Source: Luteibacter flocculans (GTDB lineage Bacteria; Pseudomonadota; Gammaproteobacteria; Xanthomonadales; Rhodanobacteraceae). From it: a stretch of 64,000 bases of DNA. This document shows positions 1-8,599 of the stretch, in pieces; positions within the stretch are counted from its first letter, which is position 1, and each line of letters opens with the position of its first letter. The translations under genes and the position numbers were made by a program. The stretch lies in assembly GCF_023612255.1 (NCBI RefSeq), contig NZ_CP063231.1, positions 1,718,001 to 1,782,000 on the forward strand, read 5' to 3'. The notes beneath the pieces were generated by a model. It was not told the origin of the DNA and searched no databases. It saw nothing but the letters and a program-made list of their open reading frames with translations.

Positions 1-858
1 ATCGCGCCGCAGCGCGATGCATCGGACGGCCACGGCGCCACCTATCGCTTCGTCGGAGTCGACGGGGGTGCCATGGACAACGAGCCGTTCGAACTCGCCC
101 GCACGGAGCTGGCAGGCACCTTGGGTCGCAACCCGCGTCGCGGCGATCAGGTGAATCGCATCGTGCTCATGGTCGATCCGTTCCCCGAACCGGACGATCT
201 GGGGCCGGAGTTCGCCGCATCGATCAACGTCGTGGAAGCGCTATCGGCCTTGTTTGCGTCATGGAAGCAGCAGGCCCGTTTCAAACCACGGGAAATTGCG
301 CTGGCGATGGACGATGCGGTCTACAGCCGCTTCCTCATTGCACCGACGCGGCCTTGCGTCGATGGCAGCGAACGCTGGCTCGGTGGGCGTGCCCTGGCGG
401 CGGGGGCGCTGGGTGGGTTTTCCGGTTTCTTCGCGGAAGCCTACCGACGCCACGATTTTCTCCTCGGTCGGCGCAACGCGCAGCGCTTTCTCGCCGAGCA
501 TTTTCTGGTGCCTGCCAACAATCCCATCGTCGCGGAGTGGGCGGCCGATCCGGCCATGGCCCATTACCTTCGCGTGCGCGACGGCGTGCTGCATGCGCCC
601 GTCATTCCGCTGGTGGCGGATTGCCATCCCGCGCAGCGGGAAGACACGCTGCCGTTGTGGCCGAAGGGTGCCTTCGATCCAGCCAGCCTTTTGCCGCCGG
701 TCAAGAAGCGGCTGGATGCGCTTTACCGCGTTGCGACGGACAAGTGGAACGACAAACTGCTCACCTGGTTGGCCTGGCATACCTATGCGCGCCGCAAGCT
801 TCTGACGTTTGCGTCGCGCCGGCTCGTGGAGGCCTTGCGCAAGCACGATCTGTGGTGA
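1..858 (+). CDS. Patatin-like phospholipase, C-terminal part (5' end outside window)
   Basis: The frame is open from the first base and stops at TGA 856-858, leaving 285 visible residues. Residues 21-23 are D-G-G within a V-D-G-G-A-M-D-N-E-P-F stretch. This resembles the Asp motif (DG[GA]) of the patatin Ser-Asp dyad, which hydrolyses lipid acyl esters. The G-x-S-x-G nucleophile motif should lie upstream and cannot be seen. The remaining 260 residues are basic and Trp/Arg-rich with no further recognised motif and no membrane segment. An ATG at 73 falls inside the conserved motif and is not a plausible start. The family assignment rests on one motif plus general resemblance, so the lipase call is moderate; no neighbour helps to define a substrate. 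Confidence 0.6.
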   Translation: MAPQRDASDGHGATYRFVGVDGGAMDNEPFELARTELAGTLGRNPRRGDQVNRIVLMVDPFPEPDDLGPEFAASINVVEALSALFASWKQQARFKPREIALAMDDAVYSRFLIAPTRPCVDGSERWLGGRALAAGALGGFSGFFAEAYRRHDFLLGRRNAQRFLAEHFLVPANNPIVAEWAADPAMAHYLRVRDGVLHAPVIPLVADCHPAQREDTLPLWPKGAFDPASLLPPVKKRLDALYRVATDKWNDKLLTWLAWHTYARRKLLTFASRRLVEALRKHDLW

Positions 859-1018
859 ATTCGCCGGAAACGAACCTGGCAGGGTTGTCATGGCGGCGAG
901 ATGCTTTATGACGGGAAGATTCGTCCTATATAACGTGGAGTTATCGACTTCACTATGGCCGCGGCATGCAAAGGGTAGTAGGTTGTCCACTCTGTCACGT
1001 TGATCGCGGGGCTCCTTC

Positions 1019-1393
1019 ATGGGTATGACAGCCTCACCCAGAGCAATCGTGTTCGAAGACCATTCGGGTCTTGCGTCGGCCCTCGCCGATTTGCTGGTCG
1101 AACGACTCGGTTACCGCGTCACCGCATGCGTCGATTCCGTGGAGGACGCGATTCGTGCCGCGCATGCGGAGCCCTGCGACGTGGCGGTCGTCGATCTCGA
1201 GTTGCAAGGCGTCATGGCGTATCCGGCGCTCGACGAGCTTAAGCGCCGGGGCATTCCCTATGTACTGGCGACGGGTTCCATGCTCGTCGATATTCCTCCG
1301 CACTATCGCGCGCCGCTGGTCCTGAAACCGTATAGCGCCACACAACTGGAAACGGCGATTCGCGAAGCGCGCCAGTCCACGCACAGCGCTTGA
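1019..1393 (+). CDS. Stand-alone response regulator receiver domain protein
   Basis: The 124-residue protein is a single CheY-like receiver domain without an output domain. Acidic pocket residues are E13 and D14, the phosphoacceptor is D59 (V-V-D-L-E-L), the conserved Thr is T85 (A-T-G-S) and the Lys is K103 (L-K-P-Y). It should therefore be phosphorylated by a histidine kinase or phosphorelay, but no kinase is encoded nearby. Met1 and Met3 are both possible starts and neither has a strong Shine-Dalgarno sequence. Xanthomonadales carry many such orphan receivers, and the partner here is unknown. Confidence 0.85.
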   Translation: MGMTASPRAIVFEDHSGLASALADLLVERLGYRVTACVDSVEDAIRAAHAEPCDVAVVDLELQGVMAYPALDELKRRGIPYVLATGSMLVDIPPHYRAPLVLKPYSATQLETAIREARQSTHSA

Positions 1394-1641
1394 ACGCGCT
1401 TTCGTAGGAGCCACGGCGGCCATAGGTGCCGCCGAACTCGTCGCCCGGGTAACGCGTGTCGTCGATGCGCATGGCGGACGCAGCCCGGCAGGGGATGGGC
1501 GATCAGTGTTGACCTGCGGGCATGCAATCGCTGTTGTCCAAACGTCAAAAGGATGTCGAAACGTTTGCGTTCCGGCCGGCCACAGGCGACGCTTCGCAGC
1601 ATGCCTTCCTATCCCTTTCCTTCGCCCCTGGGCGTTCACGT

Positions 1642-2643
1642 ATGAAGCGGCGTCGCATGTGGGTGCGCGGCGCTGCCGGCATGCTCGCCGCGATCCTGCT
1701 TTTCGTCTCGGGCGCCTGGGGCGCCCTCGCGTTGGCGTTCCGCTTTCCCGGCCCTCGGCCGCTCCGTTTCATGGTCGCCGGGGCATGGTCGCTGGGTTGC
1801 CTCGTCGCATGGATCGCGTGGCTAGGCTGGCGGTCCTCGTGGGCGCCGCTCGCGTTCGTCGCGGCCCACGTCGTTTTGCTTGGCTGGTGGGCGTCGCTCA
1901 GGCCGCGCAACGACCGTGCATGGGCCGATGACGTAGCGCGCTTGCCCTCGGCCGAGGTGACCGGCTCCCGCGTGCTGATGCACGACGTGCGCCATTTCCA
2001 GTGGCGCACCGACGACGATTACGACGCGCATTGGGAGACCCGCGAATACGATCTCGATCGACTCGTCGGCGCGGACGCGATTCTTTCCTACTGGTCGGGC
2101 GAAGCCATCGCCCATGCCATGCTTTCGTTCGGTTTCGACGATGGAGAACATCTCGTCTTCTCGGTGGAGATCCGCCGCAAGCGCGGTGAGGCCTTCTCGG
2201 AAATCGGCGGCTTCTTCCGCCAGTTCGAACTGGTGCTGGTGGCGGCGGACGAGCGCGACATCGTCCGCGTGCGGACCAACGTGCGTGGCGAGGATGCTTA
2301 CATCTTCCCGTTGCGGATCACTCCAGAGGCGACGCGTTCGTTGTTTCTGTCCTATGTTGATGCCGCGAACGGCCTCGCTCGCTCGCCGCGGTTCTACAAC
2401 ACGGTCACGTCGAACTGCACCACCATCGTCTATCGGATGGCGAAGCGTATCGATGGCGGCCTGCCTTTCGATCTTCGCCTGCTACTGACGGGGTACCTGC
2501 CGGAGTATCTTGCCGACAACGGCGCGCTGGACCCGCGCCACAGCGTGGACGAGTGGCGTCGCGTGGGGCGGATCACCGATCGAGCGAAGGCGACCGGGCC
2601 AGCGGACGACTTTTCCGCAGAGATACGCCGTGGCATGGCGTGA
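1642..2643 (+). CDS. DUF4105 (Lnb N-terminal type) membrane protein
   Basis: The protein has three predicted N-terminal membrane helices (about residues 11-33, 42-62, 66-85) and then a periplasmic domain. The domain carries the two DUF4105 landmarks: a Trp/His segment, Y-W-S-G-E-A-I-A-H-A (His158), and a Cys segment, N-T-V-T-S-N-C-T-T (Cys259). That is the His/Cys arrangement of a circularly permuted NlpC/P60-like fold. DUF4105 is found in the Bacteroides lipoprotein N-acyltransferase Lnb, but the function in Xanthomonadales is not established, so no enzyme activity is assigned. The frame is open 40 codons further upstream (TTG/ATG region near 1522). I chose ATG 1642 because M-K-R-R-R directly precedes the first helix, as in a normal positive-inside anchor. 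Confidence 0.75.
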   Translation: MKRRRMWVRGAAGMLAAILLFVSGAWGALALAFRFPGPRPLRFMVAGAWSLGCLVAWIAWLGWRSSWAPLAFVAAHVVLLGWWASLRPRNDRAWADDVARLPSAEVTGSRVLMHDVRHFQWRTDDDYDAHWETREYDLDRLVGADAILSYWSGEAIAHAMLSFGFDDGEHLVFSVEIRRKRGEAFSEIGGFFRQFELVLVAADERDIVRVRTNVRGEDAYIFPLRITPEATRSLFLSYVDAANGLARSPRFYNTVTSNCTTIVYRMAKRIDGGLPFDLRLLLTGYLPEYLADNGALDPRHSVDEWRRVGRITDRAKATGPADDFSAEIRRGMA

Positions 2644-2783
2644 CGTCTTTGTGAAGACAAGGCCTGTACCGCTTCGCATTGGCAGCGCAGCGCCGAGCAG
2701 ATAATCTCACCGTCCCACGATGCGGCGAGAGACCCTTCCCGGGTCGGCGGCCCCTATGCCTGCGAGGTTATCCACCGTCTTCC

Positions 2784-3029
2784 ATGGCCATGGTGATCTA
2801 CGACATCTCCTTTCATCCGGACGTAGCCGGCCTTTGGCATGTGCAGGTGAACGGCGTCCCCACGGAAAATTTCGAGACGCGCATCGCTGCCATCGCTTAT
2901 GCGGTGCAGCAATCGAAGCTGTTAGGCACGCAGCCAGGCGTGCAGGTACTGGTGTCGGTCGAGGGCGCCGACGGCATCTGGCGCGAATTCGAATCCAACG
3001 CCAAGCGGCCGGTCAGCGGGTTGCTGTAG
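2784..3029 (+). CDS. Small hypothetical protein (81 aa)
   Basis: This short soluble protein is not recognised. It begins M-A-M-V-I-Y-D-I-S-F-H and contains alternating hydrophobic stretches that look like beta strands (L-W-H-V-Q-V; V-Q-V-L-V-S-V) around one helix (A-A-I-A-Y-A-V-Q-Q-S), suggesting a small alpha/beta fold. A second ATG at 2790 is equally possible. An upstream in-frame extension to 2679 reads as Arg-rich non-coding translation and was discarded. It stands alone with about 75 bp on its 3' side before another small gene. Confidence 0.6.
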   Translation: MAMVIYDISFHPDVAGLWHVQVNGVPTENFETRIAAIAYAVQQSKLLGTQPGVQVLVSVEGADGIWREFESNAKRPVSGLL

Positions 3030-3104
3030 AACATCCCTGGCGCTGCACATGGTCTTGATGCGCGATGCATACCATGGGGAGGAACACGGAGGACCATCCC
3101 ACCT

Positions 3105-3341
3105 ATGACGCATCGAAAGATCGGTTACTTCGACGTAGAAGGTTCCTGCTACGTCGCCAAGCCAGGACGCTGGCGCGGTAAATACGTGATCAGCGAAGAC
3201 GGCGAAGAAGTGCAGGAAAAGCTCTGCACCACGTTGCACGAGAACGAAGAGGACGCCTGCGCGGAAGGCATGCAGCTTGGCGTCGAAGCCGCGCGCCGGC
3301 TGATGAAGGAGCGTGAGGGCTTCGACCCCGGGGAAGTGTAG
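3105..3341 (+). CDS. Small acidic hypothetical protein (78 aa)
   Basis: The protein is not recognised. It is charged and acidic with a central E-D-G-E-E run, two Cys (about residues 15 and 42), and a C-terminal helix (E-A-A-R-R-L-M-K-E-R). There is no signal peptide or membrane segment. A GGAGG element lies about 12-16 bases upstream of the ATG, a somewhat long spacing. It may be co-transcribed with the preceding 81-residue gene. The intergenic segment that follows (to 3568) holds the control region of the TonB receptor. Confidence 0.6.
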   Translation: MTHRKIGYFDVEGSCYVAKPGRWRGKYVISEDGEEVQEKLCTTLHENEEDACAEGMQLGVEAARRLMKEREGFDPGEV

Positions 3342-3497
3342 GGCGAGCTCACGGAGCGCGCCGCGCTAGGTCCGGCGCGTCACGGTACGAAGCATAGCTC
3401 GTGCCACCTACCGTGCATTTTCCTGCCCCGTAAGATATTCCGAATGGCCGATGGTGCGCCTGCTTAAGCCGGCGTACGTTTTCATTGCGGCCCTGTG

Positions 3498-3514
3498 AAC
3501 GAAACGTTTTCGTT
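3498..3514. promoter_or_regulatory. LacI/GalR-type palindromic operator candidate
   Basis: AACGAAA-CGT-TTTCGTT is a perfect inverted repeat with 7-base arms and a 3-base centre, 55 bases before the TonB receptor start codon. The core AAACGTTTTCGT equals the right-hand side of a PurR/LacI-family operator. LacI-family repressors commonly control carbohydrate TonB receptors in Xanthomonadales. No LacI-type gene is present in this window, so the regulator would act from elsewhere. Confidence 0.45.
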
Positions 3515-3568
3515 TGCGGACGACCGCGAAGTCCCAGCCCCACTCCCCTAAGGCTTCGGAGACTCACA

Positions 3569-6382
3569 ATGAAGACGTCACCCCTCATGGCGCTGAGGCG
3601 CCACGGCCTCGCTTTGCCCATCGCCGCTGCCCTGGCCAGCGGTGTGTCCGCGCAGGATGCGCCCGTTGCCCCAGCGCCCCAGGAAAAGACCACCGACCTG
3701 CAGACCATCACGGTGACGGGCTCGGCCCTTCCACGCATCGATGTGGAGACGCCATCACCCGTCACGACGATATCGGCCGAACAGATCCAGAAGAGCGGCC
3801 TCACCACCGTCTCCGACGTGGTGCGTGCGGTATCGGCAGACAACAGCGGTTCGATCCCTTCGTCGTTCACCGCCGGCTTCGCCACAGGCTCGTCCGGCGT
3901 GGCCCTGCGCGGCCTGACCGTGAACTCGACCCTGGTGCTGATCGACGGACGGCGCGCGGCCAACTATCCACTGGCTGACGACGGGCAACGCTCCTTCGTC
4001 GATCTCAACACGATCCCGTCAAACGCTATCGAGCGTATCGAGGTGCTGAAGGATGGCGCTTCGTCGCTGTACGGTGCCGATGCCATTGCCGGTGTGGTCA
4101 ACATCATTCTGCGGCCCGATTTTCGCGGCACCGAGTTCACGGCGGATGTCGGTACGTCGCAGCACGGCGGTGGCACCACCCGGCGCGCGACCGTGCTGTT
4201 CGGTGGCGGCGACCTCAAGAAGGATGGGTGGAACGCTTACGTCAGCGCCGAATACCAGCGTGACGACGACATCCTCAACCGCCAGCGCGGCTATCCGTAC
4301 AACACGGCGGACACGCGACGTAGCGGAGGCAACAACCTCATCGGCGGGCAGCCGTCGCAGAACTCGGGATCGATCTACGGCACGGTGACGCCGGGTACGT
4401 TGTCGCGGCCGGGTGACGTCACCTCGGGCGTCGCCGATCCCGGTGCGCTATCTCAGCCGCTGGTGCCCTGCGGCGCCCAGGGCACGTTGGTGAGCGACGA
4501 TCCCGCGAACCCCGGCAGTTATTGCGCGCAGAACTTCGCGCGCTACACCGCGATCCAGCCCACTACCGACCGCCGTGGACTGTATGGGCGCTTCACCCTC
4601 CAGCTTTCCGATCGCAGCAAGGCATATCTCGCAGCGAGCTACTACGAGGTAAAGACCACCTTCCCGGGTCCACCGGCACAGATCCAGGCGGGCACGCCGC
4701 GCAATACCAACTCGATCGCTTTGCCGGCAACGCTGCCTGATGGCTCTCTCAATCCCAACAACCCGTTTGCCGCCGAGGGCAAGGCGGCGCTCATCAACTA
4801 CGCGTTTCCCAGCGCGCTTGCCAACGGCGAGAACGACAACCACAACCTGCGCATCGTCGGTGGGATGACCGGGTATTGGGGCGAGTGGGGTTACGACACG
4901 GCCCTGGTGTTCAATCACTCGTCGCTCGACACGCGTCTGTCGGGCTTCCTCAACTACGATCGTCTCATCGATGCGGTGACGAACGGCACGTACAACTTCC
5001 TCGACCCGCGAGCGAACTCTCGCGCCCTGCTTGCGGCGCTCTCACCGCCCCTGAAGAAGACGTCCACGAGCGACCTGCAATCGTTCGACTTTCGCGTGAC
5101 GCGGCCGCTGCTCGACCTGGCGGGCGGCTCGCTTGGCCTGGCCGCCGGCATCGACGTGCGCCACGAGGAGCAGGACGACCCGGACCTCAACCCGAACCTC
5201 GCGGCACAAGGCCTCGGCATTGCCCACGTGAAAGGAGACCGCACGGTGTCCGGCGTCTACGCGGAACTGGACGCGCCGTTCCTGGAGTCGCTGGAAGTGG
5301 ACGTGTCCGGCCGCTTCGATCACTACTCCGACTTCGGCAACAACTTCTCGCCGAAGCTCGGCATCAAATGGAAGCCCATCGACACGCTGGCCTTCCGCGG
5401 TACGTTCTCAAAGGGTTTTCGTGCGCCGAGTTTCGCGGAGAACGGATCGAGCGAGGCCGAGGGCTTTGCGACGTATACGCCGCCCGCAGATTTTCAGGCG
5501 GCGCATGGCAACAGCGGTTACGTGCAGCCTTATGGGCTGGGTTTCCTCACCCGGGCGAATCCGAACATCAAACCTGAGCGTTCCAAGAGTTGGACCTTCG
5601 GCGTGCTTTATCAGCCGACGCCCGACTTGAGCGCGTCGCTCGACTATTACCGGATCAAGAAGACCGGTGTGATCGCGCAGCAGAGTGCCAGCGCCGTGCT
5701 GGACGCCTATTACGCCGGGCAGCCGCTGCCGACCGGATCGGCGATCGTGCAGGACGTTCCCGATCCGGCGGCGCCGGACGCGCTGCCGCGACCGCTGGTG
5801 GTGGCAGCCCCCTACGTCAACCAGAACGCGCTGGAGACCAAGGGTGTGGACCTCAACCTCAAGGCCGGCCATGACTTCAGCGAGAGCATGCGTTTCACGA
5901 GCGAACTCAATCTCACCAAGATCATCGGCTGGCAGCTGACGCTGGAGGACGGCACGCGGCTGCAGTTTGTGGGCACGCACGGCCCGTATGGGTTGTCGTC
6001 GGGGGCGGGCACACCGCGCTATCGCGGTTCCTGGGCGAACAGCATCCAGTTCGGCAGGACGACGATCACCGGCACGCTGTACTACACCAGCGGACTCAAG
6101 CTCACGGCGCCCGATGTCACCACGGGATGTTTCTCGACCAATACGGACACGGGGGCGAATGTGCCGGCCAGTTGTCGCATGGGCTCGTTTACCGACTTCG
6201 ATCTGACGGGGCGCTACGACCTCAATGACAGGGTGGCGATCACGGGCTCGATCATGAACGTGTTCGACAAGAAGGCGCCGTTCGATCCGCTGAACTATGC
6301 CGCACTCAACTACAACCCGACCTATGCGCAGAACGGTGTGGTCGGACGGTTCTTCACGGTCGGTGTGAGGGTGAAGCTCTAG
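3569..6382 (+). CDS. TonB-dependent outer membrane receptor
   Basis: The 937-residue outer membrane protein has a signal peptide (residues 1-28, cleavage after A-S-G-V-S-A), a TonB-box-like stretch (L-Q-T-I-T-V-T-G) near residue 45, a plug domain (about 60-175, with R-I-E-V-L-K-D-G-A-S-S-L-Y-G-A-D-A-I-A-G-V) and a long beta-barrel. It ends in F-F-T-V-G-V-R-V-K-L, an amphipathic final strand although with Leu rather than the usual Phe. It would import a bulky ligand using TonB energy. The substrate cannot be read from sequence; a carbohydrate or peptide is typical for this large class. I chose the ATG preceded by GGAG and a normal signal peptide over an ATG 28 codons upstream. No partner transporter or sigma/anti-sigma pair is adjacent. 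The only visible regulation is the palindrome upstream. Confidence 0.93.
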   Translation: MKTSPLMALRRHGLALPIAAALASGVSAQDAPVAPAPQEKTTDLQTITVTGSALPRIDVETPSPVTTISAEQIQKSGLTTVSDVVRAVSADNSGSIPSSFTAGFATGSSGVALRGLTVNSTLVLIDGRRAANYPLADDGQRSFVDLNTIPSNAIERIEVLKDGASSLYGADAIAGVVNIILRPDFRGTEFTADVGTSQHGGGTTRRATVLFGGGDLKKDGWNAYVSAEYQRDDDILNRQRGYPYNTADTRRSGGNNLIGGQPSQNSGSIYGTVTPGTLSRPGDVTSGVADPGALSQPLVPCGAQGTLVSDDPANPGSYCAQNFARYTAIQPTTDRRGLYGRFTLQLSDRSKAYLAASYYEVKTTFPGPPAQIQAGTPRNTNSIALPATLPDGSLNPNNPFAAEGKAALINYAFPSALANGENDNHNLRIVGGMTGYWGEWGYDTALVFNHSSLDTRLSGFLNYDRLIDAVTNGTYNFLDPRANSRALLAALSPPLKKTSTSDLQSFDFRVTRPLLDLAGGSLGLAAGIDVRHEEQDDPDLNPNLAAQGLGIAHVKGDRTVSGVYAELDAPFLESLEVDVSGRFDHYSDFGNNFSPKLGIKWKPIDTLAFRGTFSKGFRAPSFAENGSSEAEGFATYTPPADFQAAHGNSGYVQPYGLGFLTRANPNIKPERSKSWTFGVLYQPTPDLSASLDYYRIKKTGVIAQQSASAVLDAYYAGQPLPTGSAIVQDVPDPAAPDALPRPLVVAAPYVNQNALETKGVDLNLKAGHDFSESMRFTSELNLTKIIGWQLTLEDGTRLQFVGTHGPYGLSSGAGTPRYRGSWANSIQFGRTTITGTLYYTSGLKLTAPDVTTGCFSTNTDTGANVPASCRMGSFTDFDLTGRYDLNDRVAITGSIMNVFDKKAPFDPLNYAALNYNPTYAQNGVVGRFFTVGVRVKL

Positions 6383-6529
6383 CGGGGGCATTGACGTGGC
6401 CGGTTTTTTGCTTTAGTTACGGCTTCTTGGGGGAACACCACAGGGGGCCTTCACGGCCATGGCACGTCGATTCACGCTTCGTCTTCGCATGTTCTTCGTT
6501 CGCTCCGCCCGTTTCGGTGGGGGCATTGC

Positions 6530-6700
6530 ATGACCGACCCGATGAAGGAACCGGTAGTAGCCCCGTGGCCCGGTGGCCTCATGCCGGGCACGGTGGCGCC
6601 CTTCGTGATGCGTTATGGCACGGATTTCCTCGTCGCCATGCAGCGCGCCGCGGCGGTCCATGACGCCGCCCATCCGGTACCGGAGAGCGAGCCAGCCTAG
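6530..6700 (+). CDS. Very small hypothetical protein (56 aa)
   Basis: The frame starts ATG-ACC-GAC-CCG-ATG and ends at TAG 6698-6700, giving M-T-D-P-M-K-E-P and a C-terminal H-P-V-P-E-S-E-P-A. A GTGGGGG stretch lies upstream as a weak ribosome site. The composition is protein-like (mixed Met, Val, Ala, Pro) and not Arg-rich as in shadow frames. No family is recognised. Its stop codon overlaps the stop codon of the convergent small membrane protein on the other strand. Confidence 0.4.
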   Translation: MTDPMKEPVVAPWPGGLMPGTVAPFVMRYGTDFLVAMQRAAAVHDAAHPVPESEPA

Positions 6701-6846
6701 CGCGAGGCCGGCTGCGCCGAAGGCGCGCGCTCGCCATCGTCGGGTACGTCGCCTGCGGGGCCGCCGCGATGGATGGCGCCGACGACGAAGATCGCCACCA
6801 GCGCGACGATCAAGGCAACCAGAGCGTAATAGCGCGAACGGTTCAT
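6697..6846 (-). CDS. Small single-pass membrane protein (49 aa)
   Basis: Reading the minus strand from ATG 6846 gives M-N-R-S-R-Y-Y-A-L-V-A-L-I-V-A-L-V-A-I-F-V-V-G, a single hydrophobic helix of about 18 residues after a positive N terminus. A hydrophilic acidic tail rich in Pro, Asp and Glu follows. An AGGGAA element sits about 8 bases upstream of the start. No function is known. The layout resembles many short bacterial membrane proteins missed by gene callers. Confidence 0.55.
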   Translation of the reverse strand: MNRSRYYALVALIVALVAIFVVGAIHRGGPAGDVPDDGERAPSAQPASR

Positions 6847-7009
6847 GGGCGATTCCCTATGCATGGCCGGAGTTTTCGCGCCGGATGGTCAAGGGAATGC
6901 GTGCGGGCCGTTATGCCGACGTGCGAATCCGATCGTGGCGTCGCTGTCACGTACGGTCTACGGAGCAGATCCCACCCTCGATCATGCATCCACCGAGGAG
7001 GGATTTCGC

Positions 7010-7138
7010 ATGAACGAAGAAAACACACCGCAACCGGGCAACAAGCAGCGAGGCGGCATCGGTTACGTGCTGCTCTGGATTCTGGGCGTGCCCATTCCCG
7101 TCCTGATCCTGATCGCCCTGGTGCGCGGCTGCACCTGA
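7010..7138 (+). CDS. Small membrane protein (42 aa)
   Basis: A strong Shine-Dalgarno (GAGGAGGG, 6995-7002) precedes the ATG. After a hydrophilic N terminus (M-N-E-E-N-T-P-Q) comes a single helix, Y-V-L-L-W-I-L-G-V-P-I-P-V-L-I-L-I-A-L, and the protein ends R-G-C-T. The G-V-P-I-P break in the middle of the helix suggests a kinked or re-entrant segment. It is not recognised as a named family. The clear ribosome site and clean hydrophobic profile support it being real. Confidence 0.65.
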   Translation: MNEENTPQPGNKQRGGIGYVLLWILGVPIPVLILIALVRGCT

Positions 7139-7150
7139 GCGTCGCGCCCC

Positions 7151-7243
7151 GATCGCCAGCAGGCTGGCTCCCACCAAAGCAGGCTAGGTCCCGCCGCCAA
7201 CGGCGCGGGACTAAGCTTGGTGGGAGCGAGCCTGCTGGCGATG
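7151..7243. repeat. REP-like palindromic element
   Basis: Two inverted copies of the local REP core face each other: GATCGCCAGCAGGCTGGCTC at the left and its near-complement ending in CCTGCTGGCGATG at the right. The elements are about 45 bases apart. The same core recurs at 27.5, 31.0 and 33.6 kb. Transcribed, the pair would fold into a long hairpin after the 42-residue gene. Confidence 0.8.
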
Positions 7244-7280
7244 GGAATAACCGCAATCCCACATCAAGTAGCAGAGACCT

Positions 7281-7331
7281 TGTGGGAGCCGCTACAGCGG
7301 CGAGAAGCCAACAAAGCGGTATAGCCGCGAG
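7281..7331. repeat. REP-like element, second subtype
   Basis: The stretch reads TGTGGGAGCCGCTACAGCGG, then CGAGAAGCCAACAAAGCGG and TATAGCCGC. The middle is the reverse complement of the spacer (CCGCTTCGTTGGCTT) found inside the elements at 27.6 and 33.6 kb. It belongs to the same composite repeat family but has a different palindromic arm (GCCGCTA-CAGCGGC). It lies just upstream of the acyltransferase gene. Confidence 0.65.
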
Positions 7332-7407
7332 GCGACAGACCCGCAGGCCGCATCGCTGGAGCCGCTGAAATCCCGATATGCTTCCGGGGCCTCAAGGAAG
7401 CCCCGCC

Positions 7408-8544
7408 ATGTCCGATCCGACTTTCCCGCGTAGCCCCGGCATCGATCTGCTGCGCGGGCTGAGTATTCTGCTTGTCGTCGTCCATCATCTTGGCCTGCGC
7501 TTGCCGCTGCACAAGACCGACGCGGCGGACATCTTGCCGATACCCTTGTTGAAGGGGCTGATCTACAACGGCTACGAAGCGGTCTTCGTTTTCTTCGTGA
7601 TCTCGGGATTTCTGATTACACGCCACACCCTCGAACGCGATGGCGCGCTACGCGCCATCGATTGGCGGGGGTTCTATGCGCGTCGTGCGGCGCGCATCCT
7701 GCCTTGCCTGCTGGCGCTTCTGACGCTGCTGCTGACGTGCCACGCGTTTGCGGTACCGAACTACGTCATCGACAGCACGCGGCAATCGCCGATGGGTGCA
7801 ACGGTCTCCGCGCTTACCTTTACGATCAACGTCTACGAAGGTCGCACCGGTTGGCTTCCAGGTGGGTGGGACGTGCTCTGGTCGTTGTCGGTGGAAGAGG
7901 TGTTCTATCTGGCCTTTCCGCTGCTGTGCCTCACGCTCGGGCGCACACGCTGGTTCGTGCCGCTTCTGGCCTTGCTGGTGCTGTCCTTGCCGTTCACACG
8001 TGCTGCCATCGTCGACAACGAGATCTGGCAGGAGAAGGCGTACCTGCCTGGCATGAGCGCTATTGCCGCCGGGGTGCTCGCGGCGATGGCGCGTGCACGA
8101 TGGGGCGAGGGATCATTGGCAAAACGCGTCTTATTGGCCGTGATCGGCACCGTCGCACTGGCGGCGGTGATGTTCTCGGGCGGTTGGTTATGGCGGATGC
8201 TGCACGACGGCTACATGCTCGTGCTCGTGGGCGCCGCAGTGTGCCTCGTGCTTGCTTCGGCGGAGCAGGGAAGCACGTGGCGTGGTTTCGGCTGGCTGCA
8301 ACGCATGGGCAAGGCCAGTTACGAAATCTATCTGACGCACATGTTCGTGGTGTTCACGCTGGTGGGCATCGCGCGCGCGACCGATACGGACGGGACTCAG
8401 GCATGGGTCTGGTATCCGCCTGCGGTGCTGTTGTCGTGGATCGTGGGGACGTGGGTTGCGCGTGGCTTTTCGGAACCGACGAATCGTCGATTGCGCGCCT
8501 GGTTTCTCGCCCGGCGAGAGTCGCTGGCAACGGCAACCCCCTGA
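7408..8544 (+). CDS. Acyltransferase 3 family (OafA/YrhL-like) membrane protein
   Basis: The 378-residue integral membrane protein has about ten hydrophobic helices. The family hallmarks are present: G-I-D-L-L-R-G at the N terminus (R/D/LRG motif), H-H in V-V-V-H-H-L-G, F-F-V-I-S-G-F-L-I-T, and S-L-S-V-E-E-V-F-Y-L. Members acylate cell-surface sugars such as O-antigen, peptidoglycan or exopolysaccharide, drawing acyl groups across the inner membrane. The acceptor here is unknown, and no polysaccharide cluster is adjacent. An ATG ten codons upstream is less likely because CAAGGAAG (7392-7399) is well placed for the chosen start. A perfect hairpin terminator follows. Confidence 0.9.
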   Translation: MSDPTFPRSPGIDLLRGLSILLVVVHHLGLRLPLHKTDAADILPIPLLKGLIYNGYEAVFVFFVISGFLITRHTLERDGALRAIDWRGFYARRAARILPCLLALLTLLLTCHAFAVPNYVIDSTRQSPMGATVSALTFTINVYEGRTGWLPGGWDVLWSLSVEEVFYLAFPLLCLTLGRTRWFVPLLALLVLSLPFTRAAIVDNEIWQEKAYLPGMSAIAAGVLAAMARARWGEGSLAKRVLLAVIGTVALAAVMFSGGWLWRMLHDGYMLVLVGAAVCLVLASAEQGSTWRGFGWLQRMGKASYEIYLTHMFVVFTLVGIARATDTDGTQAWVWYPPAVLLSWIVGTWVARGFSEPTNRRLRAWFLARRESLATATP

Positions 8545-8560
8545 CGGTAGACAGAAAGTG

Positions 8561-8593
8561 ACGAGCCTCCGATCCTGAGGATCGGAGGCTCGT
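8561..8593. terminator. Bidirectional hairpin between convergent genes
   Basis: A perfect 15-base inverted repeat (ACGAGCCTCCGATCC and its complement) encloses a TGA loop. It separates the acyltransferase gene from the convergent CsbD gene. It lacks a long T tract in either direction, but stem length and position fit a shared terminator. Confidence 0.75.
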
Positions 8594-8599
8594 AAACAC

